Positions 1 to 5,873 of a stretch of 14,944 bases of DNA are shown piece by piece. Positions within the stretch are counted from its first letter, which is position 1, and each line of letters opens with the position of its first letter. Both the position numbers and the translations under genes were made by a program. A model generated the notes under the pieces. It did not search any database. It had not been told where the DNA came from and worked only from the letters and a program-made list of their open reading frames with translations. This stretch comes from SMTZ1-83 sp048883405 (GTDB taxonomy: Archaea; Asgardarchaeota; Thorarchaeia; Thorarchaeales; Thorarchaeaceae), in assembly GCA_048883405.1 (NCBI GenBank), contig JBHLQS010000064.1, positions 1-14,944 on the forward strand, in the 5' to 3' direction.

Positions 1-99
1 ATTTCTGAAGAAGATATGGAATTCCTAAGAAATGTGGACCAAATCAAAGACTATGGACGTGCCAGCATGATGCCTGTATTTGGAGGAAAACTGAGCTAG
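1..99 (+). CDS. C-terminal end of an unidentified protein (5' end outside window)
   Basis: The first frame is open from the window edge to a TAG at 97-99, giving the last 32 residues of a protein that ends in PVFGGKLS. The segment is acidic at first (ISEEDMEF) and then carries a GRASMMPVFGG stretch. It is too short to assign to a family. I call it coding because it is open to the edge, its composition is protein-like, and the ATG of the decayed repeat element follows directly after its stop codon. The identity is unknown. Confidence 0.5.
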   Translation: MSEEDMEFLRNVDQIKDYGRASMMPVFGGKLS

Positions 100-253
100 A
101 TGACACTACTCTCTGAGATAGAAAAAGCAAATTTGCTCATCATCGAATAGTTTCTTGGCAGATGGATGGAAGCCAAGGCCCATGAATGAAGAGAAAGAGC
201 GCATTAAGGAGCTCTGCACACCTGTCTACAAATAGGTCAAGACGATGAAGTAA
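100..253 (+). pseudogene. Decayed small coding repeat, copy R1
   Basis: An ATG sits directly after the upstream stop. It reads MTLLSEIEKANLLIIE, then TAG (148-150), FLGRWMEAKAHE, then TGA (187-189). A second frame beginning with ATG at 182 reads MNEEKERIKELCTPVYK, then TAG (233-235), VKTMK and TAA (251-253). The second part matches copy R2 (3266-3337) at 53 of 72 bases, and 12 of the 19 differences fall at third codon positions. Its end also matches copy R3 (5631-5681). In R3 the codon aligned with the TAG at 233 is TGG (Trp). I read this as the 3' part of a small gene family under past protein-level selection, now broken by stops and a frameshift. The product is unknown. A copy of the amt-flanking terminator core follows at 262-286. 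Confidence 0.5.
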
Positions 254-322
254 TCCGTTTAGAACGAGCGGGAAGAACCATATCTTATCAGTTATGAATC
301 GGAAGATGAACCTAGCCAAGAA

Positions 323-691
323 TTGGAGGTAGCAAAAACGAAAATCAGTATTCGGACAAATGGCAATGCAATGGTGTTTGAGCTAAATAACAGCCAAGCC
401 GCCAAAAAACTGTATGAACAGTTGCCTTTGACGATTGCCATTGAAGATTACAGCAATAATGAAAAAATCTTCTATCCTCCAGAGAAACTTGATACAACCG
501 ATATGCCTTTGGCAAATGCACAGTCTGGAACGCTTGCATATTATGCGCCATGGGGAAACGTGGCAATATTCTATGATAGTTTCGGCTCTGCAAGCGGCCT
601 ATATGAGTTAGGGAATGTCATATCAGGCGGTGAGCATATCAGAAACATGTCTGGTACGATAAATATCACGGAAGTGAAAAATGGGACCTAA
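323..691 (+). CDS. Cyclophilin-like fold protein
   Basis: This 122-residue protein resembles the small cyclophilin-like family (Cyclophil_like2 type), a compact beta-barrel domain usually about 110-120 residues long. The family's biochemical role is not well established, and these proteins should not be assumed to be prolyl isomerases. Typical blocks are LPLTIAIEDY (residues 34-43), a YPPEKL segment (51-56) and LAYYAPWGNVAIFY (71-84), followed by a SGLYELG stretch. No signal peptide is visible. The start is TTG at 323 and has no clear ribosome binding site. The frame is open back to 263, just after the stops of the decayed repeat R1 in the same frame, so the true N-terminus is uncertain. A hairpin with a T-rich tail follows at 706-745. 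I am confident of the fold and unsure of the function. Confidence 0.85.
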   Translation: MEVAKTKISIRTNGNAMVFELNNSQAAKKLYEQLPLTIAIEDYSNNEKIFYPPEKLDTTDMPLANAQSGTLAYYAPWGNVAIFYDSFGSASGLYELGNVISGGEHIRNMSGTINITEVKNGT

Positions 692-705
692 AAATGAAAA
701 TTGCT

Positions 706-745
706 GCAGAAGAACGATATCTGCCTCCTCATCTTTTCTTTCGTC
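706..745 (+). terminator. Hairpin plus T-rich tract, repeat copy A
   Basis: Arms GCAGA (706-710) and TCTGC (720-724) enclose a 9-base loop and are followed by a pyrimidine-rich run with TCTTTTCTTTC. It begins 15 bases after the stop of the cyclophilin-like gene. The core GAAGAACGATATCT (709-722) is identical to the one in the terminator behind amt (2168-2181), and both copies are followed by TCAAATGT(T/C)CACTC. The stem is short, so function as a terminator is plausible rather than shown. Confidence 0.45.
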
Positions 746-845
746 AAATGTTCACTCCGTAGCTTTACCTCTCATGCTTCTCGTGGGGTTGCTAATACTC
801 CAAGCGATTCTCTTTTCCTGCCATAAGTGAATATCTAAATGGGGG

Positions 846-2147
846 ATGGCCCAGCCTTTTTTTCAAACTGTTTTGCAGGTGCAAATCACGATAGGATATG
901 AACAAGCGATACTGCAGATGTTGCAGTTCGATACTGGCAATACTGGATTCATGCTTCTGGCAACGAGTCTTGTAATGTTGATGACTCCCGGACTTGCCTT
1001 CTTCTATGGTGGTCTCGTGGGTCGGAAGAATGTTCTCACAATAATGATTCAGAGCTTTGTATCTCTGTCCGTAGTGACAATCATTTGGTTTATTGCTGGA
1101 TATTCGCTCTGCTTCAGTGGCGATACCTTCGGAATCATTGGAAATCTGGACAAAGCATTCTTGATTGGTGTCACTCCGACTGATGTATTCTCTGGGAACG
1201 GTCAGATACCTGAATTGGTTTTTATCGCATATCAAATGATGTTTGCAATAATCACCCCTGCATTGATTACTGGGGCTTTTGCCAACCGAGTAGACTTCAA
1301 AGCGTATCTTATCTTTCTAATAGCATGGATGTTCTTTGTCTACATCCCCTTTGTTCATATGATCTGGGGTGGTGGCCTGCTTGCTCAGCTTGGCGTTCTT
1401 GATTTTGCTGGTGGGATTGTTGTCCATTGTATAGCAGGTTTTGCTGCATTGGCGTCAGTCTTCTTTGTTGGACCGCGAGCGATAAAAGATAGGGGTCCGC
1501 ATAGCATTCCATTGGTGGCTCTGGGCACAGGATTGCTATGGTTTGGTTGGTACGGTTTCAATGCGGGAAGCGAGCTGGCAGTGAACAGTGTGACTGCAAT
1601 TGCTTTTATCAACACGGACCTTGCCGCGTCTGCGGCAGGAGCTACATGGCTCGCACTTGCTTGGGTTCTAGAGAAGAAGCCGAAGTTCGTTGGATTCTTG
1701 ACTGGCGCAGTAGCAGGGCTCGCAACCATCACACCTGCTGCAGGTTATGTCACCACTGCTGCAGCATTCATTATTGGCATTCTGGCTGGAATCATATGCT
1801 ATGCTGCCATTGCATTCAAGAACAAGCGGCATTGGGATGATGCACTAGATGTCTGGGGAGTGCATGGCATAGGTGGCGGAACTGGAGTAGTACTTCTAGG
1901 GGTCTTCGCAACTACATCTGTCAATGCAGCAGGCGCTGAAGGCCTTCTAGCTGGTGGGTTTGTCTTCTTTGGCGTGCAAGTTATGGCTGTTACACTAGCC
2001 ATGGTTTGGGCTTTCGCGTTCACCTATGTTATGCTAGTGCTAATCAATAAGGTGACTCCTGTCAGGGTCACAGACATAGTTGAGAGCGACCTTGATGAAG
2101 GCCAACTTGGAGAAGATGCATACGTTGAAGATGCTGGAGAAACTTAG
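846..2147 (+). CDS. amt: Ammonium transporter, Amt/MEP/Rh family
   Basis: This 433-residue multi-spanning membrane protein has normal Amt length, about eleven helices expected. It moves ammonium/ammonia across the cytoplasmic membrane. The family signatures are all present: DTGNTGFML and MTPGLAFFYGG near the N-terminus (29-56), the gate block AYQMMFAIITPAL (128-140), the first pore His in DFAGGIVVH (H194), WFGWYGFNAGSE (232-243), and the second pore His in GVHGIGGGTG (H340). The C-terminal cytoplasmic tail starting at VRVTDIVESDLDEG is the conserved regulatory tail that in other species contacts a PII (GlnK) protein, but no glnK is seen here. The called ATG at 846 lies directly behind a GGGGG run. 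An ATG at 918 (residue 25) would start just before the conserved DTGNT block and is a serious alternative. It is flanked by two related terminator-like repeats (709-757 and 2168-2218). Confidence 0.97.
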   Translation: MAQPFFQTVLQVQITIGYEQAILQMLQFDTGNTGFMLLATSLVMLMTPGLAFFYGGLVGRKNVLTIMIQSFVSLSVVTIIWFIAGYSLCFSGDTFGIIGNLDKAFLIGVTPTDVFSGNGQIPELVFIAYQMMFAIITPALITGAFANRVDFKAYLIFLIAWMFFVYIPFVHMIWGGGLLAQLGVLDFAGGIVVHCIAGFAALASVFFVGPRAIKDRGPHSIPLVALGTGLLWFGWYGFNAGSELAVNSVTAIAFINTDLAASAAGATWLALAWVLEKKPKFVGFLTGAVAGLATITPAAGYVTTAAAFIIGILAGIICYAAIAFKNKRHWDDALDVWGVHGIGGGTGVVLLGVFATTSVNAAGAEGLLAGGFVFFGVQVMAVTLAMVWAFAFTYVMLVLINKVTPVRVTDIVESDLDEGQLGEDAYVEDAGET

Positions 2148-2161
2148 CATACTTACCGAAC

Positions 2162-2206
2162 GAGAGGGAAGAACGATATCTTCCCCTCATTCCTTTATTT
2201 TTCCTC
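2162..2206 (+). terminator. Terminator hairpin behind amt, repeat copy B
   Basis: Arms GGGAAGA (2166-2172) and TCTTCCC (2179-2185) enclose the loop ACGATA. GAG (2162-2164) and CTC (2186-2188) extend the stem past one bulged A. The T-rich run ATTCCTTTATTTTTCCTC follows. It lies 15 bases after the amt stop, between convergent genes. The strong stem and T tract fit transcription termination. The sequence from 2158 to 2182 matches 262-286 at 23 of 25 bases, and its core is identical to that at 709-722. Confidence 0.7.
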
Positions 2207-2299
2207 AAATGTCCACTCACTATCTTTGCCATTCCAGAGAAATTCATGCAACTCTTGGCATGAAATCTGAAACGCATTGGCTCGGATTTTGCTTTGACA

Positions 2300-3085
2300 C
2301 TACTTCTTTCCGAAGAAATACATCACGGATGCTGCAGATGACCCTGTAACTCTGACTCTCTCTTTGATTGATTCTCCCTCTTTCCTCAATTCAACATAAG
2401 ACGGATGATCAGTTATTCGAGCCAAATCAGCATCAATCTCCTTTATTACAAAGTCGACATTCTCCTTTCTGAGTGGGTGTTCACAATCGGAAGCATCTTC
2501 ACAGAATAGGCATTTGACAGACCATGAGGACTCATAGATCTCTACAGCACTCAGACCAACATTGTTGACTGAGTCTTTCAATCTCTGACGAGTTAACGCC
2601 TCGAAATGAGGGATGCCTAAGATGGTATCGATCTTTACATTCAGATTATGCACATCCCTGTCCAATCGTTGAGCTTCAGTCTGTTCTCCATCAGAATACA
2701 ACTCTTGGATGATGAAATTGCCTCCGGGTTTTAGCACGCGATGCATCTCAGCCAGTACAGTGTCAATATTCTCCAGGTGATGGATTGAATATGAGATGCA
2801 CACTGTATCAAAGTGATTGTCTGGAAATGACATCGTTTCAGCATTCATTTCCATCAACTCCACTGGAGCGTCTTTGAATTGCTCTCTTGCTTTTTCCAAG
2901 TCATCTGCTGAGATGTCTATTCCTACGAATGAGTTGTATCCCTTCAGAGTCTTCATCAACGTGTTAATGAAGTCACCCTTTTGTGTGCCTACATCGAGGA
3001 TATCTCCGCCAGAGATAGTTCCGAGTTTTTCTCTGACTTCGATAGCCCCAGATTCTCTAAGTCCATCAGGTAAGTCTGCTATCAA
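2300..3085 (-). CDS. Class I SAM-dependent methyltransferase
   Basis: A 261-residue cytosolic protein of the Rossmann-fold methyltransferase superfamily, which transfers a methyl group from S-adenosylmethionine. Motif I is DILDVGTQKGDF (28-39), the acidic ribose-binding residue is in VGIDIS (54-59), and the later motifs are DTVCISYSIHHLENIDTVLAEMHRVLKPGG (93-122), typical of the Methyltransf_11/25 group. The C-terminal third carries CLFCEDASDC (C192, C195, C201), a cluster that could bind a metal or act in redox chemistry. The substrate cannot be inferred. The start is a TTG (3083-3085). The overlapping upstream frame ends one base earlier in MSRKKPKSLEAA and a TGA, so a longer N-terminus joined by a frameshift is possible. 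It is convergent with amt and shares the terminator region with it. Confidence 0.85.
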   Translation of the reverse strand: MIADLPDGLRESGAIEVREKLGTISGGDILDVGTQKGDFINTLMKTLKGYNSFVGIDISADDLEKAREQFKDAPVELMEMNAETMSFPDNHFDTVCISYSIHHLENIDTVLAEMHRVLKPGGNFIIQELYSDGEQTEAQRLDRDVHNLNVKIDTILGIPHFEALTRQRLKDSVNNVGLSAVEIYESSWSVKCLFCEDASDCEHPLRKENVDFVIKEIDADLARITDHPSYVELRKEGESIKERVRVTGSSAASVMYFFGKK

Positions 3086-3265
3086 CTCAGGCTGCCTCGA
3101 GAGATTTTGGCTTCTTCCTAGACATCAATCCTTCGAAAAACGTAAATCGAAGAATTTCATTTCTTGTCCAACCGCTTCTTCTTTCAATCTATCCGAATTC
3201 AGTGGTACACTTCATCTATTCTCAAATTGAACAAGAACCTCTTTTAGAAGCATGTTAGTCATAGG

Positions 3266-3337
3266 ATGAGCTAGGAGAAGGAGCGTATGAAGGTACTCTG
3301 TACACCAGTTTATGAATGAGTCAAGTCCATGAAGCAA
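3266..3337 (+). pseudogene. Decayed small coding repeat, copy R2
   Basis: Reads M S, TAG, EKERMKVLCTPVYE, TGA, VKSMKQ on the plus strand. It aligns without gaps to R1 (182-253) at 53 of 72 bases. Codon pairs such as CGC/CGT, TGC/TGT, CCT/CCA, GTC/GTT and TAC/TAT differ only silently, which is the pattern of a former protein-coding sequence. R2 has an in-frame TAG where R1 has Glu, a TGA where R3 has Trp, and CAA where R1 and R3 end in TAA. It cannot make a protein as it stands. Confidence 0.5.
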
Positions 3338-3352
3338 ACTTCTGAAATGGGG

Positions 3353-3390
3353 AGTTGGCAGGACTTAATCTACCATCTCTCAATTGCTTT
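3353..3390 (+). terminator. Imperfect hairpin of the AGTTGGCAG family
   Basis: Arms AGTTGGCAG (3353-3361) and CTACCATCT (3370-3378) pair at 7 of 9 positions around an 8-base loop and are followed by a pyrimidine-rich run. It lies 15 bases after the end of decayed repeat R2, at the same place as the related hairpin behind R3 (5696-5721). The left arm is identical to that of the perfect hairpin at 8510-8534. This is probably an eroded terminator. It could also serve the minus-strand gene that ends at 3404. Confidence 0.35.
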
Positions 3391-3403
3391 CTGCTCTAAT
3401 CAG

Positions 3404-4951
3404 TTACCTGCTGTCGTCACGGAATGCTGCGAATTCAGTTTCTACGCTGAATGGATTCTGTATCTTACTGACACATACAAAGCGTCCCATCCTACTCACC
3501 TCATCGGTACCCAAATTCCAAAGGACTCTCAGCTTCTCATCAGTCAAATGTGAACCGTCCTTAGTGTAGTCGCTCTTGTCCTTGATGAGTGATGATGGAA
3601 AACGAGCGATTATGCTCCCTGACAATGCAAACATGAAGAAGATGCCGAGCATGGCCCAATTACTCCAAGTGTAGCCTGCGAATAGGTCTTCGAAGAAGAT
3701 TCCCCAGAGAAGTCCGATGCTGATAATGAAGAGGACTATACTGCCAGTCATCATGTTCAACTCCCCCCTTATGTCCCTAGAGCCAAGGAAAAGAGAGTGC
3801 CAAGGGTTGTCCATCAGAAGCTGGACATTTGAGTCCTTTCTGAGAGCATCTTCTTCCTCTAGCTCCTCCCTGGACATCTGCTCTGCGTTATAGTGGAAGT
3901 AGTCCCAAGCGGCATTGGCAAGCTTCCATTTGTCGTTGTCCTTCTCTAACCAGACAAAGATGGGAATGTAGTCCATCTCATGTCCAGTAGGACGAACTCT
4001 CCAGAATAATGTGCAGATTCCCCAAATCAAAATCATGGCCCATATGACTAATTCATTGAAGAAGACTCCCCACATCAGCGCTCCAAGGAATATCAGGAGT
4101 GTAGTGCTTCGAAACCTGAATTTGCTCCCTTGCCCTCTCCGGGCTTCAGAAACGTGAGGCCAAAGACCAGTCATGAATAGGGGAAGAGAAACAAGACCGG
4201 TTGCTAACATTGGTATCCATGCCTCACCAGGTGAGAGCAGGAAGTCAATGAGATTTCCAGTCTGGATACTGGCCTCAAAGAGAGCCATCTCGGCAGAGAA
4301 GATGAATGGAACGAGGAAGGTCCATATCAACATCAGCAATGGTATAAAGACCATCCAGAAGAAACTCACAACAGTGTGCTGACGTGTGTAGACATATACA
4401 TATTGCAAACAGCGTCTATTCTTTGTCTGGTCCTCTAAGGTTCGAGTAAGAACCCCACCCCATGTTCCACCTCGACGTTCAGCCCACATGTCGAATCCAA
4501 GTAGATCAATATCAGGCGCAAACTCGATTATCTGCTCCCCCTCATTGAGTGTCAGATCTTCAATCCCTGAGGGCCGTTCCTTGTTTATTGCCAACTCCTC
4601 ATCGAACCCAAGTTTATTCACTGTTAGAGCCATTGCTTCTGTTGGCCAACTGAGCCCCTCTTGTTTAACATCTATAGGTACTTCAGGAATTATTTCTTCC
4701 TCAACTGGTTCAGCAAACTCATGTTCAGCCACTTCTATCTCCATTTCGTCTAGCTCCATGGAGGTTTCAGAAATAGCAGCCACCCCTACAACAGGTGATG
4801 GTTTGGGATGCACACCGACTGTCCCGCGGTCCTCATATCCAAGACGATCCTTGGTAGAATCTACATGTAGGCGACCACATTTTGGACATGTTTTCACTCC
4901 TGCATCCAGTCTTGCGCCACATCCTTTACATATACGCTCCTCGACTTCCAA
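3404..4951 (-). CDS. Zinc-ribbon protein with acidic linker and about six membrane helices
   Basis: A 515-residue membrane protein of unknown function. The N-terminus is a zinc ribbon: C8-x2-C11 and C22-x2-C25. A Glu-rich linker follows (about 65-150). Hydrophobic helices are visible at about 194-219, 244-264, 282-298, 300-318, 402-422 and 430-448. A hydrophilic, charged loop at about 325-400 separates the fourth and fifth helices, and the last 65 residues are soluble. The start is TTG (4949-4951) with GGAGG about 11 bases ahead; the nearby ATG is out of frame. Zinc ribbon plus linker plus membrane domain is common among archaeal proteins that are poorly characterised. I cannot name a family for the membrane part. 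The 3' end runs into the region of decayed repeat R2. Confidence 0.85.
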   Translation of the reverse strand: MEVEERICKGCGARLDAGVKTCPKCGRLHVDSTKDRLGYEDRGTVGVHPKPSPVVGVAAISETSMELDEMEIEVAEHEFAEPVEEEIIPEVPIDVKQEGLSWPTEAMALTVNKLGFDEELAINKERPSGIEDLTLNEGEQIIEFAPDIDLLGFDMWAERRGGTWGGVLTRTLEDQTKNRRCLQYVYVYTRQHTVVSFFWMVFIPLLMLIWTFLVPFIFSAEMALFEASIQTGNLIDFLLSPGEAWIPMLATGLVSLPLFMTGLWPHVSEARRGQGSKFRFRSTTLLIFLGALMWGVFFNELVIWAMILIWGICTLFWRVRPTGHEMDYIPIFVWLEKDNDKWKLANAAWDYFHYNAEQMSREELEEEDALRKDSNVQLLMDNPWHSLFLGSRDIRGELNMMTGSIVLFIISIGLLWGIFFEDLFAGYTWSNWAMLGIFFMFALSGSIIARFPSSLIKDKSDYTKDGSHLTDEKLRVLWNLGTDEVSRMGRFVCVSKIQNPFSVETEFAAFRDDSR

Positions 4952-5205
4952 TCTCGTTCATCCTCCTTCTTACCACGACTAGTATCAAAGAAATCAAGGA
5001 ACCCCCCTCAGGGCAAACAGCACATGTATACCAAAGGCTTCAATGACTTAGGAATAACTCAGTCCTGCGGTATTATGAGGTACGACTTAAGACTTTTGAC
5101 AGATTGCCTTGGTAGGTCCATTAATTGTGGATAGCTCGAAGAAAAGGAAACTTTGAAAATCCTTGAGATGGTTTGTGAATAATATATCAAGTACAGGAGG
5201 CTAAC

Positions 5206-5637
5206 ATGAATATGTCCAGCGACCTGCGTGAAAGCGTAATCTTCCCGAAAGGCAATAAAATTACGGATGGCAATTTTACAGGAACAGCATGGGTCGAAAC
5301 GTTGGTGCCTGATGACGACATCTTCAATTGTCGCGTGTTTAATGTGACCTTTTCACCTGGTGCCCGAACTGATTGGCATAGACATCCTGGTGGTCAAATT
5401 CTGCTTGTTACTGGAGGTAAAGGGTACTTCAAAGAAGAAGGCAAGCCAGTGCAACCCCTTCAAAAAGGTGATGTGGTAAAAATACACCCTAATGTCAAAC
5501 ATTGGCATGGCGCAACAGCAGATAGCTGGTTTGTACATATTGCTATACCAACCAATCGACACAAGGGGAAATCAGAGTGGCTGGGACCTGTAACAGATGA
5601 AGATTACAACGACGTGAAATCGAAAAGGCAGAATTAG
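5206..5637 (+). CDS. Small single-domain cupin, metal-binding
   Basis: A 143-residue cupin, a beta-barrel that binds one metal ion. Motif 1 is seen at DWHRHPGGQILLVTGGKG (56-73), with ligands H58, H60 and Q64, Gln replacing the usual Glu. Motif 2 is HPNVKHWHGAT (94-104), supplying H99 (or H101). The block ARTDWHRHPGGQ and the end EWLGPVTDEDY resemble the small manganese cupins that include bacterial hydroxynitrile lyases and carboxymuconolactone-decarboxylase-associated cupins. The substrate here is unknown. The start ATG has a strong AGGAGG (5195-5200) five bases ahead. The last codons overlap, in another frame, the decayed coding repeat R3. It is probably transcribed alone, ending at the hairpin at 5696. 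Confidence 0.9.
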   Translation: MNMSSDLRESVIFPKGNKITDGNFTGTAWVETLVPDDDIFNCRVFNVTFSPGARTDWHRHPGGQILLVTGGKGYFKEEGKPVQPLQKGDVVKIHPNVKHWHGATADSWFVHIAIPTNRHKGKSEWLGPVTDEDYNDVKSKRQN

Positions 5638-5681
5638 TATCCTATGCCCCTGTCTATGAGTGGATCACGTCAATGAAGTAA
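5631..5681 (+). pseudogene. Small coding repeat, copy R3 (fragment)
   Basis: In a frame different from the overlapping cupin end, GAA at 5631 begins ELVSYAPVYEWITSMK followed by TAA (5679-5681). The last 33 bases match R1 at 25 positions, and APVYEWITSMK corresponds to TPVYK-stop-VKTMK in R1 and TPVYE-stop-VKSMK in R2. This copy keeps TGG (Trp) where the others have TAG or TGA, so it shows the ancestral sense codon. Only the very end of the element is present. Confidence 0.4.
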
Positions 5682-5695
5682 TCCAATGGATAATG

Positions 5696-5735
5696 AGTTG
5701 GCAGTTTCCACACTGACGATTTCTCAATTCTCTAT
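5696..5735 (+). terminator. Imperfect hairpin of the AGTTGGCAG family behind cupin and R3
   Basis: Arms AGTTGGCAG (5696-5704) and CTGACGATT (5713-5721) pair at 8 of 9 positions if G-T pairs are counted, around an 8-base loop. TCTCAATTCTCTATC follows. It lies about 60 bases after the cupin stop and 15 after the TAA of R3. The left arm is identical to those at 3353 and 8510. Probably the cupin's terminator. Confidence 0.4.
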
Positions 5736-5867
5736 CATTAGTCTGTCTTCTGGTTCCTGTTTGCAATTAGCACAAATGGTGCCTTTCTCATCCACTAGGT
5801 ATCCGAACAAGCTTTTTCTATTGATTTTCGTGGGTACTGGAATCCAACCTGAACCTGTAGGGAGATC
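5724..5867 (-). pseudogene. Fragment of a gene with a CxxC motif
   Basis: A minus-strand frame of 47 codons, open between two stops, reads like the end of a real protein: GWIPVPTKINRKSLFGYL (residues 7-24), VDEKGTICANCKQEPEDR and a final MIEN. It has no usable start codon, and the TAA at its upstream end lies four bases from the start of the surface-protein gene. The base pattern around its stop (GACAG..TAATGAT..GAG..AATTGAGA) resembles the end of the zinc-ribbon membrane protein gene near 3381-3416. I read it as a leftover 3' end of a gene, possibly with a zinc-binding CANC motif. This is uncertain. Confidence 0.3.
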
Positions 5868-5873
5868 TTAGCA

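Larger units (their letters stand above)
3086..3403. other. Intergenic stretch between two minus-strand genes, holding repeat copy R2
   Basis: This 318-base stretch has no intact gene. Its half next to the methyltransferase start holds a short minus-strand frame ending in MSRKKPKSLEAA, which may be a frameshifted N-terminus. Its other half holds the decayed coding repeat R2 (3266-3337) and an imperfect hairpin of the AGTTGGCAG family (3353-3378). I see no clear promoter for the methyltransferase gene. Confidence 0.6.

Noticed and set aside
100..253. Stop codon reassignment (TAG or TGA read as Trp or pyrrolysine) in the R1-R3 repeats
   Set aside because: Both TAG and TGA occur at the same aligned position, R1 also has a frameshift and further stops, and all other genes in the window use TAG, TGA and TAA as normal stops. 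Decay is the simpler reading.
829..840. GAATATCTAAAT as TATA box of amt
   Set aside because: Too close to the ATG at 846. It would only make sense if the gene starts at 918, which cannot be decided here, so no promoter was called.
1385..1732. Minus-strand open frame of 115 codons inside amt
   Set aside because: It lies fully within a strongly conserved transporter gene and has no recognisable protein features: an antisense shadow.
5181..5190. AATATATCAA as TATA box of the cupin gene
   Set aside because: It lies only about 20 bases before the ATG. The transcription start would fall at or after the start codon, which contradicts the strong AGGAGG leader.
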